NCBI RefSeq assembly: GCF_004114615.1
Contig: NZ_CP035300.1
Location: 868,001 to 932,000 of the forward strand
Length of the DNA stretch: 64,000 nucleotides
Source: Dyella sp. M7H15-1
GTDB lineage: Bacteria; Pseudomonadota; Gammaproteobacteria; Xanthomonadales; Rhodanobacteraceae
Reading direction: 5' to 3'
In this document: piece by piece, positions 35,732 through 48,188 of the stretch
Numbering within the stretch: the first letter of the stretch is position 1
Layout: each line of letters starts with the position of its first letter
The notes under the pieces: model-generated
Told to the model about the DNA's origin: nothing
Seen by the model: the letters and a program-made list of their open reading frames with translations, nothing else
Database searches by the model: none
Program-made: the position numbers and the translations under genes

Positions 35732-37691
35732 GACCATGCTTGTACTGCTGATCGATGCGACGGCGCGATACCTGCTGCGTCCGCTGGATCTGGCTTTTGC
35801 CCGGTTCATAGCGGAACGCGATCCAGCCGCTGAACCGCGCCTGTTGCTGATGGCTGCACTGGCAAGCCGCTTGCTGGGCGATGGTCATCCCTGCCTGGAT
35901 CTGCAAGCGCTGGATGCCCTTGCAGCAGAACATGCGTGGCCTGAAGCGTGGGTCGATTTGCTCGCCAATCCTACCCCACCCGTTTCGCCTTTGTTGGCCA
36001 GCGCCGATGGTCTGCCAACGAATGCGCCACTGGTGCTGGATCGGCACCGACTCTATTTGCGGCGCTACTGGCAATACGAATGCGGTGTAGCGCAGGGGAT
36101 TCTCGGCAGGCTTCACGGCAATCCAACACCTATCGAAGGCTTGCGCGGCGAACTGCAACGACTATTTCCTGTTGCCGACAGCCACCACATCGAGTGGCCA
36201 CGCGTTGCGTGTGCGCTGTCTGCGCGTGGGTCTTTCAGCGTCATCACGGGTGGGCCAGGTACCGGCAAAACCACCACGGTGGTGCGCTTGCTTGGCCTGC
36301 TGCAGACACGGCATCTACGCGAGCGATCTGCACCGTTGCGCATACGCCTGGCCGCACCGACTGGCAAAGCCGCCGCACGCCTCAACACCTCCATCGCCCG
36401 ACAAATCGAGCGACTGGATGTTTCCGAAGCGGTGCGTGCAGCCATTCCGCAGGAAGTGGAAACCCTCCACCGTCTGCTGGGAGCACGTCCGGACAGTCGC
36501 CGCTACGCGCACCACCAGCGGTATCCGCTGCATCTGGATGTATTGGTGATCGACGAAGCCTCGATGGTCGATCTGGAAATGATGGCTGCGGTACTGGACG
36601 CCCTGCCCTCGCATGCCCGGCTCATTTTGCTGGGTGACAAGGACCAGCTCTCGTCGGTGGAAGCTGGCGCCGTGCTTGGCGACCTGAGTCATCGCGCGGA
36701 GCAAGGGCACTACAGCGCAGACATTGCGAGCTGGCTACATGACACCTGCGGCGATGATGTCCGCGCATTTGTGCACGACGATGCACAACCACTGGATCAA
36801 CATATCGCCATGCTTCGCCGTAGCCACCGCTTCGGTGCTTCCAGCGGTATCGGCTGCCTGGCGGTTGCCGTGAATGCGGGTGATGCACAACAAGTGCATG
36901 CCCTGCTCGGCTCACGCGCTGAAGATATCGCGTGGTTTTCCTCGGGTGCGGCCGACACACCGCTGGCGATCATCGCCATGAATGGGGATGCCGATCGCTT
37001 CGAAGCCGCACCATCCGGCGATGCACCGCAGGGTTTCCGGTTCTACCTCAACCGCCTGCAACGCCAGCGGCCTTCCACGCATGAGGGCCTGCTCGCGCAT
37101 CAAAGCTGGGCGCACGACGTGCTGGAAGCCTTCAATCATTTCCAGATGCTGTGCGCCGTGCGCCAGGGGCCGGCGGGTACGGAGCGGCTCAACCGGGACA
37201 TCGCGGCCACGTTGTGGAACGCTGGGTTGATCGAATCCGATCGCGGCTGGTACGAGGGCCGTCCAGTGATGATGATACGCAACGATTACAGTCTTGGACT
37301 GATGAACGGCGATGTCGGTATCACACTGCGCATGCCAGGCTCGGATGGGGTCTATCGCCTGTACGTGGCCTTCCCCATGACGCGTGGATCATCGTTGACC
37401 GTTCCAAATGGAGGTGATGCGCAGGTTCGCTGTGTATTGCCTTCGCGGCTTGGCGATGTGGCAACGGTCTATGCGATGACCGTGCACAAATCGCAAGGTT
37501 CGGAGTTTGAGCACACCACTTTGGTACTGCCTGACGATGCATCGCCGATTCTTACCCGCGAATGGCTCTACACGGGCATCACGCGTGCACGCCGCCGGCT
37601 GAGCCTGATTGGCACGCTATCCAGCGTGGAGCAGGCGTTGACGCAGCGCACGCGGCGTTATTCGGGGTTGGCGGAAAGGTTGGCGTTTTGA
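35721..37691 (+). CDS. recD: Exodeoxyribonuclease V subunit alpha (RecD)
   Basis: RecD is the 5'-3' helicase of RecBCD. It is 656 residues (E. coli 608) from MSRETMLVLLID; the ATG lies inside the end of recB, with AAGGAG nine bases upstream. Motifs: Walker A GGPGTGKTTTVVRLL, LAAPTGKAAARL, VLVIDEASMVDLEMM, LLGDKDQLSSVEAGAVLGDL, VYAMTVHKSQGSEFEH and LYTGITRARRRL. With recC and recB it forms a complete operon. A small hairpin (GGCAAC 37720-37725 with GTTGCC 37734-37739) lies between it and the convergent pilE gene. Confidence 0.96.
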   Translation: MSRETMLVLLIDATARYLLRPLDLAFARFIAERDPAAEPRLLLMAALASRLLGDGHPCLDLQALDALAAEHAWPEAWVDLLANPTPPVSPLLASADGLPTNAPLVLDRHRLYLRRYWQYECGVAQGILGRLHGNPTPIEGLRGELQRLFPVADSHHIEWPRVACALSARGSFSVITGGPGTGKTTTVVRLLGLLQTRHLRERSAPLRIRLAAPTGKAAARLNTSIARQIERLDVSEAVRAAIPQEVETLHRLLGARPDSRRYAHHQRYPLHLDVLVIDEASMVDLEMMAAVLDALPSHARLILLGDKDQLSSVEAGAVLGDLSHRAEQGHYSADIASWLHDTCGDDVRAFVHDDAQPLDQHIAMLRRSHRFGASSGIGCLAVAVNAGDAQQVHALLGSRAEDIAWFSSGAADTPLAIIAMNGDADRFEAAPSGDAPQGFRFYLNRLQRQRPSTHEGLLAHQSWAHDVLEAFNHFQMLCAVRQGPAGTERLNRDIAATLWNAGLIESDRGWYEGRPVMMIRNDYSLGLMNGDVGITLRMPGSDGVYRLYVAFPMTRGSSLTVPNGGDAQVRCVLPSRLGDVATVYAMTVHKSQGSEFEHTTLVLPDDASPILTREWLYTGITRARRRLSLIGTLSSVEQALTQRTRRYSGLAERLAF

Positions 37692-37753
37692 GGCTCCGGA
37701 ACCGTCTCTCGCACGTTAAGGCAACGCGAATCAGTTGCCCTCAAACAATCCCA

Positions 37754-38170
37754 TCACCAACACCTGCCATTGGCATTGGCTTGCGCGTCATCACGCTCGG
37801 GCAACTTATTCCCCCTGTTATCGATGGACAGGCTGCCACATACGTCCACCGCTTGAGTCCGCACAGGTATTGCCCTTGCGACGAACGACCGCGCATCGTC
37901 GTCGACCTCCAGAACCAATTCGTAATACCCATTGGGGGATGTCGCCGGCTCGGTATAGCCCCATTGACTCAGGTCATCGGTATAACGGTTGTAGGTGGCA
38001 TACCAGCGCTCCTGGCCATGGGCAACGGCCATCAAAGCCTGATGGGCATCCGCACGATGCGAACGTAGTACGTAACGACTGTACGACGATGTCGCAAGCG
38101 CCGCCAAGATGGCGACGATCGCCACAACGATGATGACCTCCAGTAGCGTAAAGCCCCGCGGACGCTCCAT
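37754..38170 (-). CDS. pilE: Type IV pilin-like protein PilE
   Basis: A 138-residue pilin of the PilE minor or major class, and the last gene of the pilVWXY1E operon. The class III signal MERPRG is followed by FTLLEVIIVVAIVAILAAL, with the usual glutamate at mature position 5. The C-terminal disulfide loop (DVCGSLS to GRCW) is present. The ATG has AAGGAG seven bases upstream; a GTG one codon earlier is less well spaced. The protein should be processed by PilD and added to the pilus or its tip. Confidence 0.9.
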   Translation of the reverse strand: MERPRGFTLLEVIIVVAIVAILAALATSSYSRYVLRSHRADAHQALMAVAHGQERWYATYNRYTDDLSQWGYTEPATSPNGYYELVLEVDDDARSFVARAIPVRTQAVDVCGSLSIDNRGNKLPERDDAQANANGRCW

Positions 38171-38183
38171 CACCTTTCTCCTT

Positions 38184-40367
38184 TCAATAATCGGGGGTCA
38201 ACAGGGACCATGAACGTCGACGCCAGATCGGGCTGCCGAGAGAAAAGGGTTGCTTTAGTTCATCGTTTCCACCCTTCAGGTGGATGCCTGGCAGGATCAG
38301 CTTGCCGCCACCTACCGCCGTTGCGATAGGCAAGCTGCCCATACTGTGAGCTTGATTCGTCACGCCGCCAACATACGAGATGCCACCAAGCGAAACGGTG
38401 TTGCCTGGGCCGCCGGTTGCTGCATCGACCGCCATCACGGCACCGAAAGGAGCATCGCCATCCGGTATCAGGGTGCTGAAGAGCACACTGCCAGTGTTGA
38501 ACAAGGCTGTTGGCGTTGCCACGACCCGTTCACCGGCCATCACATCCAGGTCGATGTACCAGCCACGTGCTGTCTGCGACAAAGGTTCGGATGTCAGGTT
38601 GCGGAGCAAGGCATCATTCACCGCAACCTGACGCAGGATTTGCGCTTGCAAACTGTCGCGCGTCACCGTGATGGGGTTGCCGCGGCTATCCACGTTGTCT
38701 CGGATGCCATACAAAGATTGCACAGGGATATCCGCCGACTTGTCGCTTACCCCGAGATATTTGCCAGTGCCAAATACGACGATAAAACGATGGGTGTGCG
38801 GGTCAGCGAAGAGCCGGGGCATGACAGTGATGGGTTGGGCGCCTTGCACCACAGGCCGATAGGCCAGCGTTATTTTCCAGCCAGACGGGTCCGGTGCCGA
38901 CAAGTCGAAGCGCCACAGGTTGCCGGCAAGGTCACCGGCAAAGGCTATGTCGTCGACCTGGTCATCGTTGTAGTCACCAAGGACTGGTGTGGTGAGGCCG
39001 TAGCTGGTTACGCCATCGATGTGGGTCGGCGTCTTGAGTTCACGGATGACTTCGCCCGTTTGCGCATCCAGCACGAACAAGGCGCTGTCGTTGGCGGGCG
39101 CTTGCGTTGCCGCTTCCTCGCAATGCGCAGGCTTATCAGGCTTGCTGCAGTCAGGGAAATAGCCACTGGGAATGAGTACCGCCCAGCGACCATTGGCCAG
39201 CCGTGCCATGGCCGGCTGCCCATAGGTATAGCCAAGGTCTGCCGGATAGTAGGTTTCGCCTGTACTAGATGTGCCCGCTGTGGCATCGGCATCGAATTCC
39301 CAAAGAAACGTGCGCTCGGGACGTGCCTCGCTCACCGTGGTCGGATGCGTGATATCCAGCGCGTAAACGCCACGCCCCCCCAGCCTCACACCACCCACTA
39401 GCAAGGTATGCCATTCGTGTGAACCTTGCTCGCTGAAAAATACGTCACGCATGACAGGCGTAGCGTCCACCGTGGGCTGGTACTGAAAATCCGCTTTGCT
39501 GGTAAGGTTGCCGAGGTTGGCATACACGGCGCGCGGCACATAGGCCCAAAGCTCTTTTCCCGCACCAGCGACTACCTCGCACTGACCTTGCGCATCGCAT
39601 GTCGGAACCGGCGCGTTGAACGCATGCAACATGCCGTCGTTGGCACCGATATAGACCACGGGCGAACGCTTGGCGTTGTCGGCCACGAATTGCTGATAAG
39701 TCTGCGCGCCTGCAGCCATCTCAGGGGCCGGGACGGAGACGTTCTTGATCCTGGTTGGCCAGCTATCGGTGTAATGTCCGGTGGCATCATCCACATACAC
39801 GGTTTGAGTGTTGATGATCGCCCCAAGCAGACTGCTGCGCGTACGCATCACGCCATCAAACTCATTGACACGTTCACCACGAAGATACCCAACACGCGCC
39901 GCAAGTGTGTCGGCAGTGCTCTTCCCGGACTCCGGCGACATCAGTCCAGTGGTTTCCTTTGCATCAAAGGCGGATGCTGGCTCAAACGCCATGGCGGCCA
40001 CGTTGCCGACCGCATCGGTGGCGGCAGTAAGGATGATGCGATGTCCGGGCGACGTCACGGCTGCATCCGTCAGCATGGCGCCAGCGTTCCAGATCACGTC
40101 GGCCGGTGTTCCATCCACGTTCAAGCTGACGGCCTGCAGGACACCCGACCAATCCGCGAAGTTGTAACCACCTCTGAACGCAAGCAAACCTGCCGCCAGA
40201 ACACTCCCGTTTAAGCCAAGCACAGCCAGTGACGGCACCGCCTGTGTGCGATCCAGTGGCAAGGGACTAAGTTCCACGGTACCTGAAAGCGATTTTTCCG
40301 CGGCAACACTTGCGTCAAGCCACACAGCAAGGCACACCAGCCATAAATATCTGCTTCGTTTACGCAT
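38184..40367 (-). CDS. pilY1: PilY1-like pilus assembly/adhesion protein, short form
   Basis: A 727-residue exported protein starting MRKRSRYLWLVCLAVWLDA (signal peptide). The part seen corresponds to the C-terminal PilY1 beta-propeller: PVVYIGANDGMLHAFNAP, ELWAYVPRAVYANLGNL, LLVGGVRLGGRGVYALDIT and IPSGYF. It has the calcium-binding loop DYNDDQVDDIAFAGDLAGNLWRF. PilY1 proteins are usually 1000-1200 residues with an N-terminal von Willebrand-type domain; here that domain is absent, and only about 280 residues precede the propeller. It follows pilX by 10 bp and precedes pilE by 13 bp. Confidence 0.88.
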   Translation of the reverse strand: MRKRSRYLWLVCLAVWLDASVAAEKSLSGTVELSPLPLDRTQAVPSLAVLGLNGSVLAAGLLAFRGGYNFADWSGVLQAVSLNVDGTPADVIWNAGAMLTDAAVTSPGHRIILTAATDAVGNVAAMAFEPASAFDAKETTGLMSPESGKSTADTLAARVGYLRGERVNEFDGVMRTRSSLLGAIINTQTVYVDDATGHYTDSWPTRIKNVSVPAPEMAAGAQTYQQFVADNAKRSPVVYIGANDGMLHAFNAPVPTCDAQGQCEVVAGAGKELWAYVPRAVYANLGNLTSKADFQYQPTVDATPVMRDVFFSEQGSHEWHTLLVGGVRLGGRGVYALDITHPTTVSEARPERTFLWEFDADATAGTSSTGETYYPADLGYTYGQPAMARLANGRWAVLIPSGYFPDCSKPDKPAHCEEAATQAPANDSALFVLDAQTGEVIRELKTPTHIDGVTSYGLTTPVLGDYNDDQVDDIAFAGDLAGNLWRFDLSAPDPSGWKITLAYRPVVQGAQPITVMPRLFADPHTHRFIVVFGTGKYLGVSDKSADIPVQSLYGIRDNVDSRGNPITVTRDSLQAQILRQVAVNDALLRNLTSEPLSQTARGWYIDLDVMAGERVVATPTALFNTGSVLFSTLIPDGDAPFGAVMAVDAATGGPGNTVSLGGISYVGGVTNQAHSMGSLPIATAVGGGKLILPGIHLKGGNDELKQPFSLGSPIWRRRSWSLLTPDY

Positions 40368-40377
40368 AACCAAGACT

Positions 40378-41055
40378 TCAAGGACTTGCCGGTGCACTGA
40401 AGGTGCTCTGCACCACACTCACGCTCACAGGGTTGCCACCGGCACCCCGTGCGGTGATGCGATAGACGTGAACGTCCACCTCATCCGCACCACGGTTGTT
40501 GGGCCCCGTGTTGCCGGATTCGTGCAAGCTGCCCACCCCAGGCGGTCGCTCACTACCAAGGTCTTCGATCAGGTATACGGGATTTCTGGCGAGCACAGCG
40601 GTCGGTTCCCCGTTTGTGTCCATGTACCCCGCGAGCATCGGCCCGGCGTAGCTCTTGCCAACGTTCTCCACCCACCCGGAAGCCTTCTGAAAGGTGGTCA
40701 CGACACCCCGAGCACCATAAGGAGCACTTAGCGCGCGGTAGATAATGCAACCATCATCCGCGGAAATTCCGCCTTCCTGGCAATGCAACCGGACACCTGC
40801 GTGGCTGGCGATCGACCAGATCTTGTACTCCGCCCCCCGTAGCGCAGTTTCGGCACTCATCCTGGCTTGTTGCGCACTGCGCAAGCTGCCGGCCATGCGT
40901 TGTTGCAATAGGGAACGCTGGGAAGCACTGATGGCTAGCATGGTTATCAGCAACAGGAAGATCAGTGCCATGACCAAGGCAACGCCACGTTGTCGGCGTA
41001 ATGATCGAAAAGGCAAATGCGTGGACCTGGGATGTATGGGCATTTCGGCATCCAT
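40378..41055 (-). CDS. pilX: Minor pilin PilX
   Basis: A 225-residue minor pilin. The N-terminal leader ends RRQRG and is followed by VALVMALIFLLLITMLAISAS. Like other PilX proteins it lacks the glutamate at mature position 5, which suits a role in starting pilus assembly with PilV, PilW and PilY1. ATGs at 41055 and 41043 are both possible; the second has GGATG nearby. It follows pilW by 15 bp. Confidence 0.87.
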   Translation of the reverse strand: MDAEMPIHPRSTHLPFRSLRRQRGVALVMALIFLLLITMLAISASQRSLLQQRMAGSLRSAQQARMSAETALRGAEYKIWSIASHAGVRLHCQEGGISADDGCIIYRALSAPYGARGVVTTFQKASGWVENVGKSYAGPMLAGYMDTNGEPTAVLARNPVYLIEDLGSERPPGVGSLHESGNTGPNNRGADEVDVHVYRITARGAGGNPVSVSVVQSTFSAPASP

Positions 41056-41070
41056 GCAAAAAAAGGAGCA

Positions 41071-42408
41071 TTAGGGATTGAAATTGCGCAATGCCACGAC
41101 AGCAGTGAACTCACGTCGCAGCATTGGCACGGGAAAACCTTGTTGCAACGGCGTGACTTTTCGCTGACTTGCCGAGGGAGGCGCCAGCGTCGTCATCCCA
41201 TCTGTTGCGTAGCTATAAGCCAGTTCGTTGGGTGTCAGTGAATACAGCGGGCGCTGCCCGTCCACCAACAGATCGACTTCGATAAAACTGACCGATCGCC
41301 ATAAACAGCCATGATCGTCGTTGCCGTGAATGGGTAACGGCATGGTTGGACAATCCGCAGCACTGCTGTTATCGACTTGCTCCGCGCTGTAGTGGCGAAC
41401 CGTGCCATCGGCGAGTTGGACACCATATCGAAAATCGAGCCGCTCTATGCCCCGTGCGATCTCTTCCGATGCCCCACCATCTCCACCATTGACGCGGCGG
41501 ACCAAAGCGCCGGTGGTATGTCCCATGCCATCACCGTTATCCACGACTTTCAGAAAGTAAGTCACCGTGGTCAGATCACGCCCTAGATCAAACAACTTCG
41601 GTGCGACCATATTCGGGGAAATCGTCGGTTGCACGAAATTATCGCCGGTGGACACAAGCTGGAAACTCCCCTGCCCCGAAACAGCAAAAATTTGCGCACC
41701 GGAGCAATCGGCCAACATGGCGAGCGGAAAATCCTTGGCTGCGGGCTTATACGATGAGGGGTCCAGTTTGGCCGTTACCGTGCCATCGGCATTGCGAATA
41801 AGCGTGCTGCCCACTGCATTTTCATCGGTGGAGATCGCCAGGCCGCCCGCCGGGTCGACGTAGCGAACGGTGATCACCGACGCACCAACCACGCGGTCAT
41901 CCACCTTCACGCCCATGCCGGGGATGCCGAATCCGTTGAGATTTTGCTTGATGCTAGGATCGACAGGCGTGCAATCATTGATCGAACAATCGTAGCCGCG
42001 CATGGCAAGGAACGAAGGCAGGGAGTACGGCGCGGCAGGCGCGGGTGGGTATGGGGCGTTCCAAGATGTCGTCACATCATTTAATGCCGCCATCAGTGCA
42101 TCGGGATTGCTAGCATAGACGGTGGGTGCACGCAGCCTGTCCAGATAGGTTCCCGCAGCACTGGCGTACGCATTGCCACCGGTACCCACGCAATATTGCG
42201 CGCCACTCATGGCCAGATCATTCGTGATCTGCGTGATAGCGAAGCGCCCCTCCTCCTGCAAGCGTTCCAGTTGTGCCCGAGCAAGGTCGCTGTTGTTGCT
42301 GGCGGTAAACAGGGTGACGATGCCCGCACTCACCACAAGCCCCAACACCACCGCAATCATCAACTCGACCAAGGATAGTCCACGTTGGCGATGCAGGCGG
42401 ATGCTCAT
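41071..42408 (-). CDS. pilW: Minor pilin PilW
   Basis: A 445-residue minor pilin starting MSIRLHRQRG|LSLVELMIAVVLG, with the processing glycine and glutamate-5 intact. The long C-terminal region (MRGYDCSINDC, later RRVNGGDGGASEEIARGIERLDFRYG) is typical of the PilW family. Its ATG overlaps the pilV stop (ATGA). It is part of the initiation complex of type IV pili. Confidence 0.9.
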   Translation of the reverse strand: MSIRLHRQRGLSLVELMIAVVLGLVVSAGIVTLFTASNNSDLARAQLERLQEEGRFAITQITNDLAMSGAQYCVGTGGNAYASAAGTYLDRLRAPTVYASNPDALMAALNDVTTSWNAPYPPAPAAPYSLPSFLAMRGYDCSINDCTPVDPSIKQNLNGFGIPGMGVKVDDRVVGASVITVRYVDPAGGLAISTDENAVGSTLIRNADGTVTAKLDPSSYKPAAKDFPLAMLADCSGAQIFAVSGQGSFQLVSTGDNFVQPTISPNMVAPKLFDLGRDLTTVTYFLKVVDNGDGMGHTTGALVRRVNGGDGGASEEIARGIERLDFRYGVQLADGTVRHYSAEQVDNSSAADCPTMPLPIHGNDDHGCLWRSVSFIEVDLLVDGQRPLYSLTPNELAYSYATDGMTTLAPPSASQRKVTPLQQGFPVPMLRREFTAVVALRNFNP

Positions 42409-42932
42409 GGCTGGAATTCCCAGGCAAATGTCTGCGGCGCGGGATCGTTCTTGCCGGAACCCTTTGCACCGACACCCTGCTCGGTCCAACTAACGCTCAT
42501 CTTGCAACTGCCGCCATACGGCGGGCGCAGGGCCAACTGATCCGATGACGGGACATAGGCCAGCCCGGCGCTGCTGCAGATGATGCGCGCTTGTGCGTCC
42601 GATGGTAGAAAGGTAGTGAGCTGGCTGCTCCAAATACCCTTGTCATGCAGGGCGAGCTGCTGGGGTGTGCAACCTGCGGTGCAATCCTGGCTCGCTCCGT
42701 TCGGATAGGTGCCGTTGTAATCGCCCTTCCATACGGCAATGGGATTGGCCTGCATGCGATCGGCCATGCCCTGCGCGAGAAACGTGACCTGGGAACGCAG
42801 ATAGGCGGCGTGGCTGGAGCGCGCTGACATCACCAGCAAAGCCACCACACCGATCAATCCGACACTGAAGATCAGCAAGGCAACCAGCACCTCAACCAAG
42901 GTAACGCCTCGCTGGACTGGCAGATACGGCAT
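42405..42932 (-). CDS. pilV: Minor pilin PilV
   Basis: A 175-residue minor pilin starting MPYLPVQRG|VTLVEVLVALLIF, with GGAAGG upstream of the ATG; the longer open frame up to 43046 has no pilin leader and is rejected. The mature region contains the family segment HAAYLRSQVTFLAQGMADRMQANP. It is the first visible gene of the operon. FimT/FimU, which usually precedes pilV in this order of bacteria, is absent: only about 210 bp separate pilV from the tRNA gene. Confidence 0.9.
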   Translation of the reverse strand: MPYLPVQRGVTLVEVLVALLIFSVGLIGVVALLVMSARSSHAAYLRSQVTFLAQGMADRMQANPIAVWKGDYNGTYPNGASQDCTAGCTPQQLALHDKGIWSSQLTTFLPSDAQARIICSSAGLAYVPSSDQLALRPPYGGSCKMSVSWTEQGVGAKGSGKNDPAPQTFAWEFQP

Positions 42933-43103
42933 GGATGACCTTCCCTTGTGACCCTTGGTCATCACTTTGGCTGCAAGCATCCATTCCGAACAGTCAGCCA
43001 TCAGCCAAGGAAAAGTTCCGGGAGGCAAATGACTGGTGCAGGTCAATGAACCGCCGGTTCATCAGGCCATTCCGACAAACCTCGCCTGGAACCACCTGAC
43101 AGC

Positions 43104-43132
43104 TTGCAGCTAAGGGGGGCGCCCCGTAGACT
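43104..43132 (+). promoter_or_regulatory. Sigma-70-type promoter of the tRNA-Thr gene
   Basis: TTGCAG (43104-43109) and TAGACT (43127-43132) are separated by 17 bp. This places transcription start about seven bases later, just before the tRNA 5' end at 43143. Confidence 0.5.
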
Positions 43133-43142
43133 TAGCAGCTTC

Positions 43143-43218
43143 GCCGGAATAGCTCAGTTGGTAGAGCGGCGCATTCGTAATGCGTAGGTCGTAGGTTCGA
43201 TTCCTATTTCCGGCACCA
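43143..43218 (+). tRNA. tRNA-Thr (anticodon CGT)
   Basis: 76 bases form a complete cloverleaf. The acceptor GCCGGAA pairs with TTCCGGC (43208-43214). The D-arm is GCTCAGTTGGTAGAGC, the anticodon stem GCGCA/TGCGT holds anticodon CGT at 43176-43178, and the T-arm contains GGTTCGATTCC. The CCA end is encoded (43216-43218). It reads ACG codons for threonine. The downstream side carries a decayed accessory gene, as is usual for tRNA-linked islands. Confidence 0.97.
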
Positions 43219-43239
43219 GAATCAAGTACTTAGAAAACG

Positions 43240-43267
43240 GCCCAGCTAACCAAGTTGGGCTTTTTTT
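43240..43267 (+). terminator. Terminator after tRNA-Thr
   Basis: GCCCAGCT (from 43240) pairs with AGTTGGGC (43253-43260) and is followed by seven T residues. Bases 43268-43413 contain no gene I can support; a minus-strand frame there looks like downstream flank of a former island. Confidence 0.85.
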
Positions 43268-43413
43268 GGCCCTTTGTCCCCGTTTTGTCCCGGTGCTTAC
43301 CGCATAAGTACTACTTGTGCAGTCCCGATGCCGGGCAATCGCTGATGGCTTCACCTCGATGGTATGACGCAATCGTCCCAGCAAATGTCCTGGCGTTGTG
43401 GCGAAACAGGTGA

Positions 43414-44301
43414 TTACGCGGCCATTTCCTGGTTCGCGCGATCCTGAATCTTTTGGCATGTGTCCATCAATTGATCGAACTCAAGTGATGTGCCATCCAT
43501 CATCAGCTGAGTGTCGCGGTAATCGGCTTCAATGGCTTTGCGCGCATCGCCGGTGGGCACCAACTGCAACTGTCCGCAAACAGTTGCCTCGTAGTCCACA
43601 AATTGGCCGTTTGCGTCCTTTTCACGAAAAAAGTACGACTTGTGTGTCGCCACTGCTTGGGCCACATCTCGGTTGGTGATGATAGTTTCGAAGTGCTCAC
43701 TGTTCGCCAATGCAACCAAGTCGTGCCAGTGACGTGCGAAGCGATCACCTCGGAAACTTCCTTTCTTACAAAAGACATGCACGACGGTGGCTTTCTCCCA
43801 AAAGGTGCGCGCGACATTCATGACTTGCGGCATTGCCGTGGGAAAAATGAGGTCCGGCATGATGCCCACCATGTCGCAGGCCACATTCTCGATGTGGTGC
43901 GGCTCCCCCGTGGATCGCCCCCCGAACTCGAGGATCACCCACTTCTTGACGTAATCATAAGCGCCGTCGTTGTGATCGAGGAACGGGTAGTGAAGCTGAA
44001 GTTTTTCAGGATGCTGGAGATCGATATCGATCGTCGCACCAATGCCCTCGTCCTGCAGGGCTTTTTCCAAGAGCGGGCGGACGGTGTCGTTGATCCAAAT
44101 TGGAAGCCGTTTTTTTACCGCCTCTTTCTGGCGTTCAAGTTGCGAAAGTCGGGCTAACCCCCAACGAGGACTTGCACCTCGCTGATTGAGCGCCTTCGCG
44201 AGCGCACTATCCCAGCTTTCGCTGGGATGACGACACATTGAAATGACGCTTAAGTTCGAAGCATTGTCCCGAAGAGGAGAGGGCTGTCGTAACTCACTCA
44301 T
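43414..44301 (-). pseudogene. AbiEii/AbiGii-type toxin, N-terminally truncated
   Basis: The open frame has 295 residues. From about residue 49 onward it resembles the C-terminal two thirds of AbiEii-family nucleotidyltransferase toxins (VILEFGGRSTGEP, then RTFWEKATVVHVFCKKG and FARHWHDLVAL, then HKSYFFREKDANGQFVDYEA). The N-terminal nucleotidyltransferase core with its G-S and D-x-D residues is missing. In its place the first 48 codons read through a REP-like palindrome (CRHPSESWDS). No AbiEi antitoxin gene is nearby. It is probably a dead remnant of a phage-defence or toxin-antitoxin pair beside a tRNA. Its 5' end overlaps the end of greA by eight bases. Confidence 0.75.
44209..44228. repeat. 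REP-like hairpin at the AbiEii break point
   Basis: ATCCCAGC-TTTC-GCTGGGAT forms a perfect 8-bp stem with a 4-base loop. It lies in the part of the AbiEii frame that does not match the family, between greA and the surviving toxin sequence. Confidence 0.8.
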
Positions 44302-44763
44302 AACTGACGCCAGTGATCTCGTAGCGCTTCACACCGTTGGGCGCCCTGAACTCGAAGCTATCGCCTTCGCTTTTGCCGATCAGGGCACGGGCGATGGGCG
44401 AAGACACTGCGATCAGGCGCATTTTGATGTCGGCTTCCAGATCGCCCACGATCTGGTAGGTCACCGATTCACCACTTTCTTCCTCAAGCTCCACCGTCGC
44501 GCCGAACACGACCTTGTTGCCGGGGTTCAACCGCGATACGTCAATCACCTCCGCCGTGGACAGCGCCGCTTCCAGTTCGGCAATACGGCCTTCGGTAAAG
44601 CTCTGTTGCTCACGTGCGGCGTGATACTCGGCGTTTTCCTTGAGATCGCCGTGGGCCCGCGCTTCGGCAATGGCAGCGATAATCTTTGGACGTTCGACCG
44701 ACTTCAGGCGATCCAACTCGCCTCGCAAACGCTCCGAACCTGTTTTCGTGATGGGGGCGCGAC

Positions 44764-44767
<4 letters not shown>
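44294..44767 (-). CDS. greA: Transcription elongation factor GreA
   Basis: GreA (157 residues) rescues backtracked RNA polymerase by stimulating transcript cleavage. The N-terminal coiled coil carries the catalytic acidic tip ([20 protein letters not shown]), and the C-terminal FKBP-like domain includes ISSP-type [16 protein letters not shown]. The ATG overlaps the carB stop (ATGA), so it is the third gene of carA-carB-greA. Confidence 0.97.
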
Positions 44768-47991
<3,224 letters not shown>

Positions 47992-48002
47992 GATTTAGCT
48001 CC

Positions 48003-48188
48003 GGGACCCGGGACTCGGGACTCGGGACTCGGTTTCGAGCCGCCGGACCAAGGCTTGATGTAGACGTAAAAGCATTTGACCCACCCTCTTTGCCAACAAC
48101 ATCGCTGACTGCCACACCTCCAACTCGCGAAAGTGCGTCAGACTCACTTGCCCTTCCTCGAGTCCCGAGTCCCGAGTCCCGAGTCCCG
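48003..48188. repeat. Inverted GGGACTC heptamer arrays at the carA-carB junction
   Basis: Four tandem GGGAC(T/C)C units at 48003-48032, and the complementary array, (CGAGTCC)-type units, at 48159-48188. The arms are about 30 bp each and could pair across a loop of about 126 bases that contains the carA stop codon. The second array encodes the last carA residues ([10 protein letters not shown]). Confidence 0.85.

Noticed and set aside
37711-37740. Third family A MITE end after recD
   Set aside because: The match to the terminal repeat stops after TTAAGGCAACGC; the rest is better explained by a small GGCAAC/GTTGCC hairpin.
43219-43459. Integrase gene fragment beside tRNA-Thr
   Set aside because: A minus-strand frame here runs through the tRNA itself and has no recombinase motif or catalytic tyrosine box.
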